From Saccharopolyspora oryzae (lineage in GTDB: Bacteria; Actinomycetota; Actinomycetes; Mycobacteriales; Pseudonocardiaceae): a stretch of DNA of 64,000 bases. The notes beneath the pieces are model-generated. The model ran no database searches and was not told where the DNA came from. It worked only from the letters and a program-made list of their open reading frames with translations. This document shows positions 9,128-17,851 of the stretch, piece by piece (the stretch's first letter is position 1; each line of letters begins with the position of its first letter). The position numbers and the translations under genes are program-made. Location: contig NZ_JAQGLA010000034.1 of assembly GCF_027853915.1 (NCBI RefSeq), positions 1 through 64,000 of the forward strand, written 5' to 3'.

Positions 9128-9730
9128 ATGGGCAAGGTCACCACCGGAAGCACGACGATGTCGCTCGACGGTTACATCGCCGGCCCCGGGGAGAGCGGCT
9201 TCGACCTGCTGTTCCAGTGGTACGGCAACGGCGACGTCGAGATCCCGTCGGCCAGCCCCGACGTGCCCGCCTTCCGCATCTCAGCGGAGAGCGCGGAGCT
9301 GGTCGAGGCAGAGTGGGCGAACACCGGCGCACTGGTCGTCGGCAGGTACCTCTACGACATGACCGGGGCCTGGGGTGGGCGCCACCCGATGAACGTGACC
9401 ACGGTCGTGCTAACCCACCAGCGCCCCGGCGACCGTCCGGTGGACGACGAGGACTTCGTCTTCGTCACCGGCGGCATCGAGGCCGCGGTGGCGAAGGCGA
9501 AGGAGCTGGCCGGGGAGAAGGACGTCGTCGTCAACGGCGGGCAGATGGCCCGGCAGTGCCTGGAGGCCGGTCTGCTCGACGAGGTCGGGATCGAGCTGGT
9601 GCCGGTCGTGCTGGGCGGCGGGAAGACGCTGTTCGGGGAACTCGGTGCGACGCCGGTGGAGTTCGAGGGGCCCGTCGTGGTGGTCGAGGGCACCGGCGTC
9701 ACGCACCTGCGCTACCGGGTCAAGAAGTAG
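9128..9730 (+). CDS. Dihydrofolate reductase/RibD C-terminal-like protein, copy 3
   Basis: 200 aa, transcribed divergently from copy 2. Motifs are SLDGYIAGPGESGFDLLFQWY, LVVGRYLYDMTGAWGG, VFVTGGIEAAVAKAKE, VNGGQMARQCLEAGLLDEV and VVLGGGKTLF, all typical of the family. AAGGAG lies 9-10 nt before the ATG. The ~160 bp shared with copy 2 must hold two promoters. It is closer to the classical RibD_C pattern than copy 2. The substrate is unknown. Confidence 0.9.
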   Translation: MGKVTTGSTTMSLDGYIAGPGESGFDLLFQWYGNGDVEIPSASPDVPAFRISAESAELVEAEWANTGALVVGRYLYDMTGAWGGRHPMNVTTVVLTHQRPGDRPVDDEDFVFVTGGIEAAVAKAKELAGEKDVVVNGGQMARQCLEAGLLDEVGIELVPVVLGGGKTLFGELGATPVEFEGPVVVVEGTGVTHLRYRVKK

Positions 9731-9802
9731 GCCGGCCGCCGAGCAGATCCCCCGGCGTTCTCGGAGCTTCTCGGCCGCCGTGTTCGGCAGTAGGTTCGTC
9801 GG

Positions 9803-10171
9803 ATGCAGCGCGAGAGCATCGCAGTGCGGGTCGGGTGGATCTTCCTGGCGGCGATCAGCCTGGGAATCCTGGGATTCGGCGCGGCCGTGGTGGTCGCACC
9901 GCCAGCAGGTGATGCGCTGTTGTACCGCGCGGACGGGCTGGCTTCGATCGGGGTCGGCCTCTTCGGGGGAGCGCTCGTGCTGGTGCCGTTCCGGCGTCGA
10001 GAGCGGTGGGCCTGGTGGGTGCTGTGGTTCTACCCGGTGTTCTGGGTGGTGCACCTGGTCGGCCAGTTGCCGCCCGGGCAGGACCACGTCCACCAGGTGG
10101 TCTTCATCGTGCTCTCGCTCGCCGGTCTGCTGGTTCCGGTCCGCGAGTTCTTCCCGGCCAAAGCTCGTTGA
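9803..10171 (+). CDS. Small four-helix membrane protein
   Basis: 122 aa with four predicted membrane segments: VGWIFLAAISLGILGFGAAV, LASIGVGLFGGALVLVPF, WVLWFYPVFWVVHLVG and VVFIVLSLAGLLVPV. I do not recognise the family with certainty; it resembles uncharacterised actinobacterial integral membrane proteins. TAGGTT at 9791-9796, 6 nt before the ATG, suggests a leaderless transcript. The 3' side carries a family A palindrome shared with the convergent secreted-protein gene. Confidence 0.75.
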   Translation: MQRESIAVRVGWIFLAAISLGILGFGAAVVVAPPAGDALLYRADGLASIGVGLFGGALVLVPFRRRERWAWWVLWFYPVFWVVHLVGQLPPGQDHVHQVVFIVLSLAGLLVPVREFFPAKAR

Positions 10172-10264
10172 CACGCCTGAACAACGGCATTGAAGCCGCC
10201 ATGCAGAAGTGCGCCAACGCGCCGCCGAAACCCCGCACATCCCGAAAGCGGGCGCCCGGTCGGG

Positions 10265-10310
10265 GTCGTGAGCACTTTGGGGTGCTCTAGCGCCCCAAAG
10301 TGCTCACGAC
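10265..10310. repeat. Dispersed palindrome family A, copy 1
   Basis: A 46-nt near-perfect palindrome with arms GTGAGCACTTTGGGG and complement around a TCTA centre. It lies between two convergent genes, 8 bp from the stop of the secreted-protein gene, so it probably serves as a bidirectional transcript end. Other copies: 18552, 29941, 35378 and 53386. Confidence 0.9.
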
Positions 10311-10317
10311 CTCGCGG

Positions 10318-11586
10318 TCAGGGCAGGGGTGTGCTGTACATGATCCGCTGGGTGTCGTGTTCGGTGACCGTCCAGAGCTCGTCGCGGCCCGGCCAGTAGG
10401 ACAGGTCCTCCACGCCGATCGCCACGTCGTACTCGGTTCCGCTCGGTTGGAGGACGCCGTCGCCCGTTGCCGCTTGGAGGTGGCCCGGTCCTGTCGTTCC
10501 GCCTCCGGTGCTGCTCAGGTACCAGCTGCCGCCCGTGGACAGGGCGCCTTGGACCCTGGGTTTGGGCAGGCGGTGGGCGGTGGCCGCTCGCCACATGCCG
10601 TGGCTGTCGAGCTGGGGCAGTCCGCTGTTGCCGTCCAGGGGCCATTGGGCCACGCGGCCGTTCAGGTTCGGGTCGCCTTGGTCCGCGCAGTACTCGCCGG
10701 TCGTCAGGACGTCCGGGGTGGAGCTCCGGTCGAGGCTGGCGTAGGAGAACTTCTGCGGACCGCTGGCGTTGCACTTGTTGTCCGCCGGGAAGGTCGCCAA
10801 ACCGCCTGGATTCGAGTAGCCCTTCACCTGCGGCATGATGTACCGGTAGCCGTAGCTGTAGTACGTGCCGCTCTGGCGGCCGATCTGGCTGCTGTCGGTG
10901 ACGTCGCCGTTGGCCGCCGACTTGATGTCGAAGATGTAGCGCATGTCGAACACCCGGATGCCGCGGCGGGTGTCGACCACGTACAGGTAGTTGCCGTACC
11001 AGACGATGCCGCCCGCGTGGACGCTGCTGCCGTCACCGGCCTGCGGGGTGGTCACTGGCTCGTAGCTCGGGTTCCCGTAGCTGTTGATGTACGGGTAGGC
11101 CAGCAGGACGTGCTGGTAGTTGCCGGTATCGGTGTCCAGGAACGACACCCGCACGCCCTTGACCGGGTCCGTCTGCTTGTCGTACCAGCTGACCAGGATC
11201 GCCTGCTTGGTGCCCCAGTGCTGGTCGTCCTGCGCGTCGGCGACCGTGGTGATGCCCTGCGGGTACCACTCGGTCGTGTCGTTGTCGCCCTTGTTGAAGC
11301 AGAACTTCCGCGCCACCGGCCGGGTGTTCGGCGCGAGCGCCGGTGACGTGCAGTCCGCGCCCTTCGGGGCGTCGTCGCGGTTGGCCTGCTCGAGGATGTT
11401 CTGCACGCCGAGCTTGGGCAGTTCGGCGTCGAGCTGGTCGACGACGCCCTGGAGGTCGGCGTTCGTGGGCTCGAGCTGGAAGTCCGCCAGCGATGGTGGC
11501 GTCGCTGCCGCCGCGGATGCTGGTAGGGCGGCGGTCACCAGACCCGCTGCCACGGCCAATGCGGTCGCTAGATGTCGTTTCCCCAC
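10318..11586 (-). CDS. Secreted protein of unknown function (probable beta-propeller)
   Basis: 422 aa. The Sec signal peptide is visible: basic MGKRH, then an Ala/Leu/Val-rich core, then ASAAAA at about residues 24-29. The mature protein has recurring aromatic/Gly-rich blades such as GGIVWYGNYLYVVDTRRGIRVFDM and YDVAIGVEDLSYWPGRDELWTVTEH, which suggest a beta-propeller. Conserved Cys pairs (CTSP..CFNK, CNAS..CADQ) suggest disulfides. I chose GTG at 11586 because GAGGAG lies 7 nt upstream and the signal peptide then starts correctly; an ATG at 11658 would add an unlikely 24-residue leader. No catalytic motif is recognised. Confidence 0.8.
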   Translation of the reverse strand: MGKRHLATALAVAAGLVTAALPASAAAATPPSLADFQLEPTNADLQGVVDQLDAELPKLGVQNILEQANRDDAPKGADCTSPALAPNTRPVARKFCFNKGDNDTTEWYPQGITTVADAQDDQHWGTKQAILVSWYDKQTDPVKGVRVSFLDTDTGNYQHVLLAYPYINSYGNPSYEPVTTPQAGDGSSVHAGGIVWYGNYLYVVDTRRGIRVFDMRYIFDIKSAANGDVTDSSQIGRQSGTYYSYGYRYIMPQVKGYSNPGGLATFPADNKCNASGPQKFSYASLDRSSTPDVLTTGEYCADQGDPNLNGRVAQWPLDGNSGLPQLDSHGMWRAATAHRLPKPRVQGALSTGGSWYLSSTGGGTTGPGHLQAATGDGVLQPSGTEYDVAIGVEDLSYWPGRDELWTVTEHDTQRIMYSTPLP

Positions 11587-11753
11587 CGGGGTCTCCTCAC
11601 TCCGCGCGCGCCGAGATCGGCACGGGGTGATTTTGCGGAAGTTCTCCCGAAAAAGCACCCATGAGCGCCCGTTCGGCCCACTCCGGAACCTTCCCGGAAG
11701 CAGCGACGTCCGAGGAGCGGCGCAGTAGGCTCACCGCGGCGGGAAGGGGTGCG

Positions 11754-14700
11754 ATGTCGAGCGAACTCGACGAGGCGATCGCGCGCCGCTGCGCGCAGCT
11801 CGGCGAGGAGCTGGACGACGAGACCGCCTACCAGCTGCTGGTGGAGCTCGGGGATCTGCTGCTGGAGCGCGCTCGGACGACCGGTGCCGACGTGGACGAG
11901 GTGCTGGCGGTCGCCGGGAGCCTCCTCGACGCGCTGGACGGATCATCACCGGCCCGTGCGGCGCCGCTCTACCAGCTCGGACTCGCTCATGCGGTGCGCG
12001 GTGAACGCGGGGACACCGCCGAATTCCGCACTGCGGTGGGCTATTTGCAGCAGGCGCGACCACTGGTGGACGTTCCCGAGGTCATCGCCCGGATCGGGCT
12101 GATCACCAGCTTCGCGGTCGCGGCGTTGGAGGAGCTCGAGCACGTCGACGCAGCGCTGACCGACCTGCGCACGGCGTACGACCTGCTCCCCGATTCACCG
12201 CTGCGGGACCAGGTCCGCTTCCGGCGCGGTTCGATGCACCTCTTCCGGTACCTGGCGCAGGGCGGGGACGAGACCGACCGCCTGACCGCGACCGAGGACC
12301 TCACCGCGACGTTGGAGGTGTTCTCCGACGAGCGGACGTCGGACGCGTGCCACCTGGGGCTCGCGATGCTCCACTCCCACAAGAGCGTTCCCGCTGAACT
12401 GCGCAGCGGCCGGGGTTTCGCCGGTCCACTGCCGCAGTCCGTGCCCACCGAGGACTTCGCCGATGCGCGCCGGCATCTCAGCGCGCTTTCCCCCGCTGCG
12501 GCCGAGGATCCGGCCATGAACGTCGTCAACGTGCTGTTCCGCGCCGGAGCGGACTTCCACGATTCGACGCCGGAGGACTGGGCGAACGCCATCGGCGAAC
12601 TCGACAGCGCGCGGGCGAACTGGCCCGAGGACGAGCCCGGCGAGCGAGAACTCGTCGGGCTGCAGGCCGCTCTGGCCTCCATGCTCGCCAAGACCAGCGG
12701 GAGCTCCGAGGACACCGACACGGCATCCGCGCAGCTCGCCGCAGCAGCCGCTGCACTTCCGCCGGACAGCCCCATGCGGTCGCTGCTGCTGAGCGGATTG
12801 CGGATGACTTCGACCGGCTTCGCCCAGGAACCGGGGGATCTGGACCTGGAGGACGTCGGCTCCGTGGTGCGGCGCCTCGAGCACGCGCTGGAGCACTTCG
12901 CCGACGACGACCCCGACCGCGCCGAGGTGTTGACGCAGCTGGTAGGTGCTCTGTTCCTGTCGGTCGCGACGAGCCGGGACGAGTCGCCCGATCTGCTCGA
13001 CCGCGTCCGCGAGATGACCGAGCAGGCGATCGAGCGAAGTGCGGCCGATCCGGTCAACATGGGGATCAACCACGTCTTCCTGAGCATGGCCGAAGGTTTC
13101 CACGCGATCAACAACCGCGACGGGCAACTGCTGAACTCCGCGGTGGCGAACGTCCAGCGCGCCGACGAACTGCTGCCCGCGGAGCACCGCACTCGAAGAG
13201 TTCTCAAGTCATGGCTGGGAAATCTGCTCACCCAGCGGTACATGACCTCCGGCGGGAACGAAGACCTCGAAGCGGCCCGGCAACTCGCAGCCGAGTCAGG
13301 CGGGGACGACCTCCACGCGCGGTACAACGCCGCCTTCCGGCACTTCTCGCCCCACCTCGACGACGCCGAAGGGCTCGGTCGATCCGCTGAAGAGCTCGAA
13401 CGGCTCCTGGCCGACATGCCGCACAACAACGTGCTGCGTCCCAGGGCGGAAAGCTCGCTGGCGACGTTCCAGCTGCTCCAGAAAGCGCTCACGAGCTACG
13501 GTTCGGACCTGGACCAGCGCGAACGCGACGAAATGCGCCGCACCCTCCAGAACGTCTTCGACGCCGCCGAGGAAGTGCCCGACCACCACATCGACAAGAC
13601 CGGTGAAATGCTCAGCGCCGCGAGCATCTGCATCACCTCGGCCTTCGCGATGCAGGACTTGCCGCTGGTCAACCGGGGCATCAGCATGCTGGCCGGGCTC
13701 AGCTCGAAACCCGACCTGTTCCCCCGGGAACGCCGGAACGCGCTCGGCATGCTGGCCACCTCGCTGAGGCATCGCTACGAGCTCACGCGGGATCCGCGGG
13801 ATCTCAGCAACGCGGTGAACCGGTTCGAGCAGATCCTGCGCGAGTTCGAGTTCGAGCCGGGCGAGTTCGAGAACGCGAGCGTGCTGAACTCGCTGGCCAA
13901 CTGCTACTTCACCCGCAACGACCGGATGCGCCGCGATCCGCAGCGGGCCATCGCGACCGCCCTCGACGGCTTGCGCGAACGCGCCCGCACCGTGCTGCTG
14001 CAGTCGAGCGCGCATCGAGCGTTGAAGACCGCGAGCGCCGCGACCGGTGAAGCCGCCGAAGTGAGCCACTGGTGCCTCGCCCTCGGGCAGCCGGAAGACG
14101 CTGTGCAGGCGCTCGAGCTGGGGCGCGGGATGGTCCTGCACGCTGCGACGGTCGAGGCGACCATGCCTGATCTGCTGCGCGAACACGGCCGCGCGGACCT
14201 CGCCGAGCGGTGGATTTCCGAGATGGGGCAACAACAACCGTGGGACGTCGGCGCGCTCGGCGGAACCGATGTCGTGGTGCCCAGCGATCTGCGCACGCAG
14301 GTGCTGCGGACCTTCCACGGCACCGACGTCGAGGCGCAGCTGCTCTCGCCGCCTCCGGTCGAGGAGATCGCCGCTGGGTTGAGCTCGACGCGGACCCGGG
14401 CGCTGGTCTACCTGCTGCCCGGCGTCGCGGTGCTGGTCACCGCCGACGGCCAGGTCGAGCAGGTGACGTCGCTGCAGCTCACCGAGGACGGACCGGTCGC
14501 GCGGTTCGACCAGGCGCAGCGTCAGCGCGCTCGCGGTGAGCCCGTCGAGGACGAGTGGCGGGCGGCGTTGGAGGCGGTGTGCGACTGGGCCTGGTCGGCG
14601 GTGCTGAACCCGGTGCTGGACCTGCTGGCCGGATCGGGGCGGCAGCGAATCGTGCTGGTACCGGTGGGAAAGCTGGGCGCCGTGCCGTGGCACGCCGCGC

Positions 14701-15476
14701 GGCGGCGGGTTCCCGGCGGGAAGGTCCGGTACGCCTGCCAAGACGCCGTGCTCTGCTACGCCGCTTCGGCACGGCAGTTCCTCGACGCAGCTCGACGGGA
14801 AGTCCGGCCCTGGGACAGCGAACCCGTCCTGCTGCGGACACCGGAGCTGCACTGGAGCCGGCACGAGATGGGCCACATCCACCGCACCCACTACCAGCAC
14901 GGCTCCTACCTGGGAAAACCGCGCGATCCTCGGCGCCGCGACCGGCAGCCGCCGCCGAAGCCCGACGACGTGCTGGCGTTGCTGCCCACCGCCTCGCTGC
15001 TCCACCTGGCCTGCCACGCCACCCCCGCCGAACTGCTGGTGGAGTCGGCGCTGCTGCTGGGTGCGCGCGAAGTGCTGCCGGTGCAGGACGTCCTGCGGCA
15101 GGCCCGGGACCGGCCGCGCGATGCGGCGGGGGCGCTGGTCGTGCTCGCCGCCTGCGCCAGCGACCTCACCGACCGGCAGCACGACGAAGTGCTGACGCTG
15201 TCCACCGCGTTCCTCGCCGCCGGAGCCGCCGGTGTGATCGGCACCCGGTGGGAGGTGCTGGACCTGCCCACCGCCATGTTCATGATCGTCTTCCACCACT
15301 TCCTCAACTCCGGCAGCACCGACCCGGCCGGCGCGCTGCGCGCCGCGCAGCTGTGGATGCTGGATCCGCGGCGCCGCCCGCTGCCCGGGATTCCCGAGGA
15401 GCTGGCGGCCTTTTTCACCGAAGTCGACCCCACCGCACCGCAGCACTGGGCAGCATTCACCTACCAAGGCCGATGA
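11754..15476 (+). CDS. TPR-CHAT protein (caspase-like protease fused to helical repeats)
   Basis: 1240 aa. Residues ~1-930 are Ala/Leu-rich helical repeats of TPR type (for example AAPLYQLGLAHAVRGE and LNSLANCYFTRNDR). The C-terminal ~300 residues are a CHAT domain of the caspase/separase clan: the catalytic His lies in HLACHA (His1088) and the Cys in VLAACAS (Cys1134), followed by GAAGVIGTRWEVLDLPTAMFM. TPR-CHAT proteins process partner proteins in several bacterial defence and death pathways; that role here is inference. The ATG at 11754 follows GGAAGGGG and fits better than the ATG at 11661. An Hsp70 gene begins 12 bp after the stop, so the two are almost certainly one operon. Confidence 0.9.
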   Translation: MSSELDEAIARRCAQLGEELDDETAYQLLVELGDLLLERARTTGADVDEVLAVAGSLLDALDGSSPARAAPLYQLGLAHAVRGERGDTAEFRTAVGYLQQARPLVDVPEVIARIGLITSFAVAALEELEHVDAALTDLRTAYDLLPDSPLRDQVRFRRGSMHLFRYLAQGGDETDRLTATEDLTATLEVFSDERTSDACHLGLAMLHSHKSVPAELRSGRGFAGPLPQSVPTEDFADARRHLSALSPAAAEDPAMNVVNVLFRAGADFHDSTPEDWANAIGELDSARANWPEDEPGERELVGLQAALASMLAKTSGSSEDTDTASAQLAAAAAALPPDSPMRSLLLSGLRMTSTGFAQEPGDLDLEDVGSVVRRLEHALEHFADDDPDRAEVLTQLVGALFLSVATSRDESPDLLDRVREMTEQAIERSAADPVNMGINHVFLSMAEGFHAINNRDGQLLNSAVANVQRADELLPAEHRTRRVLKSWLGNLLTQRYMTSGGNEDLEAARQLAAESGGDDLHARYNAAFRHFSPHLDDAEGLGRSAEELERLLADMPHNNVLRPRAESSLATFQLLQKALTSYGSDLDQRERDEMRRTLQNVFDAAEEVPDHHIDKTGEMLSAASICITSAFAMQDLPLVNRGISMLAGLSSKPDLFPRERRNALGMLATSLRHRYELTRDPRDLSNAVNRFEQILREFEFEPGEFENASVLNSLANCYFTRNDRMRRDPQRAIATALDGLRERARTVLLQSSAHRALKTASAATGEAAEVSHWCLALGQPEDAVQALELGRGMVLHAATVEATMPDLLREHGRADLAERWISEMGQQQPWDVGALGGTDVVVPSDLRTQVLRTFHGTDVEAQLLSPPPVEEIAAGLSSTRTRALVYLLPGVAVLVTADGQVEQVTSLQLTEDGPVARFDQAQRQRARGEPVEDEWRAALEAVCDWAWSAVLNPVLDLLAGSGRQRIVLVPVGKLGAVPWHAARRRVPGGKVRYACQDAVLCYAASARQFLDAARREVRPWDSEPVLLRTPELHWSRHEMGHIHRTHYQHGSYLGKPRDPRRRDRQPPPKPDDVLALLPTASLLHLACHATPAELLVESALLLGAREVLPVQDVLRQARDRPRDAAGALVVLAACASDLTDRQHDEVLTLSTAFLAAGAAGVIGTRWEVLDLPTAMFMIVFHHFLNSGSTDPAGALRAAQLWMLDPRRRPLPGIPEELAAFFTEVDPTAPQHWAAFTYQGR

Positions 15477-15488
15477 AGGAGGAAACCG

Positions 15489-17081
15489 GTGGCGACGTTC
15501 GGCATCGACCTCGGCACGACGCACTCGTGCATCGCCTACGTCGACGAGTCCACCCGACCGGTGATCGCCAAGAGCGCGATCGGCGAGGACACCACGCCGT
15601 CGGTGGTCTACTTCGAGCGGCCGGGCGTCGCGCTCGTCGGCACGGCGGCGAAGAACTCCGCACTGCTCGCCCCGCACCTGGTGGCGCAGCTGGTCAAGCG
15701 GGACATGGGGCGGTCCGGCGTCGAGTTCACCTACCACCGCGAGCGGTACACGCCGGAGAAGATCTCCGCGCTGGTCCTGCGCGAACTCGCCCGCGCCGCC
15801 GAGGAGAACACCGGCCTGCCGGTGCGGGACGTGGTGATCACCGTGCCCGCCTACTTCGGCATCGCCGAACGCGAAGCCACCCGGCGGGCCGGGGAGATCG
15901 CCGGGCTGAACGTGCTGGACGTGCTCGCCGAACCGGTCGCCGCCGCGCTGCACCACCACGCGGTGGACGAGACGCCGGGCACCCGGCACGTGCTGGTCTA
16001 CGACCTGGGCGGCGGCACCTTCGACACCACCGTGATCCGGGTTTCCGGCGACGACGTCCAGGTGGTGTGCACCGACGGGGACGGCGAGCTGGGCGGCGCG
16101 GACTGGGACCAGCGGATCGTGGAGCACCTGCTCAGCACCTTCCGCGACGCGCACCCGAACCTGGACCCCAGCGCCGACGACCTGGCCGTGCAGGAGTTCA
16201 CCGACCGGGCCGAGGAGGTCAAGAAGGCGCTGAGCGCGACGATGTCCCGCAACGTGGCGCTGCGGTTCGGCGGAGCTGCGGTCAACGTGCGGTTCACCCG
16301 GGAACTGCTGGAGGAGCTCACCGCGGACCTGCTGGACCGGACTGCGGCGATCACCGAGCGGATCGTCGAAACCGCCCGCCGCAAGGGCGTCGACCGGTTC
16401 GACGAGGTGCTGCTGGCCGGCGGCATGACCCGGATGCCCGTGGTGGCCGCAGCGCTGCAGGCGCGGTTCGGGCTGTCACCGCGGCTGTCCGAACCCGACC
16501 TGGCGGTCGCCAAGGGAGCCGCGCTGTTCGCGCTGATCAGGCAGGCCAAGAGCACTCGCGGCGCGGCTCGGCAGCTGGGCATCACCGAGGCCGATGCCGC
16601 GGCGATGGCCAAGAAGCGGGTGTCGACCGTGGTGCCCAGGGCGTTCGGGGTCAAGGCCGTCGATCCGCGCGATCCGCTGGCGCTGACCGATCCCATGCGC
16701 GCCCGGCAGATGGTGGCGCACCTGCTGCAGGCCAACACCCGGCTGCCCGCCGACACCGGCCCGTACCCGTTCCAGACGGCCATCGACAACCAGCGGATGG
16801 TCGAGATCGAGGTCTGGGAGCAGGCCGGGCCGACGCCCTCCGAGGAGCTGGCCGACAACACCAAGATCGGGCACGGCATGCTCACCGGTATCCCGGCCCG
16901 GCCGGCCGGCTGCCGGATCGAGGTCACCTTCGCCATGTCCGAGACCGGCGAACTCACCGTGCACGCCAAGGAACTGGAGACCGGCAACGATGTGCGCTTC
17001 GAACTCAACATCGGCGGCGCGGACCGCGGAACCATCGCCAAGGCCCGCACCGACATCGCCGGCCACTCCGTCAGCGGCTAG
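15489..17081 (+). CDS. Lidless Hsp70-family chaperone/ATPase, paralogue 1
   Basis: 530 aa against ~610-640 for DnaK. The ATPase domain has DLGTTHS (residues 7-13), the adenosine-site element LVYDLGGGTFDTT and VLLAGGMTRMPVV. After an inserted ~40-residue segment comes a short beta substrate-binding region; the helical lid and EEVD-type tail are missing. The last residues are IAGHSVSG, almost the same as the tail of the second Hsp70 at 27.5 kb. GTG at 15489 follows AAGGAGGAAACC. It is co-transcribed with the CHAT gene, so it may present or gate substrates for that protease (inference). It is not the housekeeping DnaK. Confidence 0.92.
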   Translation: MATFGIDLGTTHSCIAYVDESTRPVIAKSAIGEDTTPSVVYFERPGVALVGTAAKNSALLAPHLVAQLVKRDMGRSGVEFTYHRERYTPEKISALVLRELARAAEENTGLPVRDVVITVPAYFGIAEREATRRAGEIAGLNVLDVLAEPVAAALHHHAVDETPGTRHVLVYDLGGGTFDTTVIRVSGDDVQVVCTDGDGELGGADWDQRIVEHLLSTFRDAHPNLDPSADDLAVQEFTDRAEEVKKALSATMSRNVALRFGGAAVNVRFTRELLEELTADLLDRTAAITERIVETARRKGVDRFDEVLLAGGMTRMPVVAAALQARFGLSPRLSEPDLAVAKGAALFALIRQAKSTRGAARQLGITEADAAAMAKKRVSTVVPRAFGVKAVDPRDPLALTDPMRARQMVAHLLQANTRLPADTGPYPFQTAIDNQRMVEIEVWEQAGPTPSEELADNTKIGHGMLTGIPARPAGCRIEVTFAMSETGELTVHAKELETGNDVRFELNIGGADRGTIAKARTDIAGHSVSG

Positions 17082-17087
17082 GAGCGC

Positions 17088-17203
17088 AAGTTCAACGGAA
17101 ATCGCGCCTCACCGGCGTGTCCGCACCCGACACGCCGGTACCTGTGGACAACTCCCCGCAAATTCAATGGAAATCGGAGGTCTGATTTCCATTGAATTTG
17201 CGG
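17088..17203. repeat. Composite palindromic repeat family B, copy 1
   Basis: From left to right: a half-element (CAAGTTCAACGGAAATCG), an 11-bp hairpin (ACCGGCGTGTC, 17111-17121, with its complement at 17129-17139), the spacer TGTGGACAACTCC, then a 19-bp perfect hairpin (17157-17175 with 17184-17202). The same order occurs inverted at 51970-52060. It fills the gap between the Hsp70 stop and the antitoxin ribosome site and may end the Hsp70 transcript. Confidence 0.88.
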
Positions 17204-17216
17204 CGAGGAGGACGTC

Positions 17217-17849
17217 GTGAGCCAGCAGGGGATGTTGGACGCGCTGACCGCCGAGTGGGACGACGTGGCGGATCGGTTGGATCCGGAGACGTTCACCCGG
17301 TTGGTCTCGCTGGTCGCCGAGCTGCAGGAAGCCGATGCCGACACCGCCGCGATGGTCGCCGAGGACATCGCGGGGCTGCTCGGCGACGTGCTGCCCGTGG
17401 AGCACCCGGTGCGGCGGGCGTTGGCCGAACCGGAGTCGCGGTTCCGCCGTCCCGAGGTGGCCTGGGAGCAGTTGAGCACCGGGCTGCGCGACCGGTTGAC
17501 CGGCTCCGCGCCGAGTCCCCGGCTGGACCGGCTGCGGGCGGTGGAATCGCTGGACGCGCAGCAGATCGCGGCCGCCGGGGTCGACCCGGCCGATCCGGAC
17601 CTGATCCGGCTGCCTTCCGGGACCGGTGACAACCGGTGGCCCGCGTTCCAGTTCGACGCCGACGGGTCGCCGCGCGAACCGGTGCGCGCCGTGAACCGCC
17701 AGCTGCAGGCCGCGGCGGACCCGTGGGGCGCGGCGGACTGGTGGCTCGGCCCCAACGACTGGCTCGGCGGCGTGCCCGCCCAGCTGCTCGGCCAGGTCGA
17801 CGACGACGTGCTGGTCGAGGCCGCCCGCGACGAGTCGGCGGAGGTGTGA
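17217..17849 (+). CDS. Putative antitoxin of a RES toxin (MbcA/ParS-like C-terminus)
   Basis: 210 aa. The N-terminal ~100 residues are helical and unlike a standard HTH. The C-terminal part has the pattern of toxin-binding antitoxins: RWPAFQFDADGSPREPV, then WGAADWWLGPNDWLGGVPAQLLGQVDDDVLVEAAR, in which the WL..P..WL.G..P..LL core is characteristic. Such proteins bind and silence RES-domain NAD+-degrading toxins and usually repress their own promoter. GTG at 17217 follows GAGGAGG. The RES gene starts 2 bp after its stop. The antitoxin role is inferred from this pattern and the pairing. Confidence 0.72.
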   Translation: MSQQGMLDALTAEWDDVADRLDPETFTRLVSLVAELQEADADTAAMVAEDIAGLLGDVLPVEHPVRRALAEPESRFRRPEVAWEQLSTGLRDRLTGSAPSPRLDRLRAVESLDAQQIAAAGVDPADPDLIRLPSGTGDNRWPAFQFDADGSPREPVRAVNRQLQAAADPWGAADWWLGPNDWLGGVPAQLLGQVDDDVLVEAARDESAEV

Positions 17850-17851
17850 GC

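Noticed and set aside
7453..9730. Integrated mobile island beside tRNA-Arg
   Set aside because: No integrase, no direct repeat of the tRNA 3' end and no composition change are visible.
10190..10399. Short frames running across family A, B and C repeats
   Set aside because: Recurring peptides such as REHFGVL come from translating the palindromes themselves; no ribosome sites.
13296..16154. 952-codon minus-strand frame across the CHAT and Hsp70 genes
   Set aside because: Antisense shadow spanning two well-supported plus-strand genes.
17088..17203. CRISPR-like array at the family B repeat
   Set aside because: No regularly spaced direct repeats with unique spacers; the units are hairpins of differing sequence. 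No cas genes are in the window.
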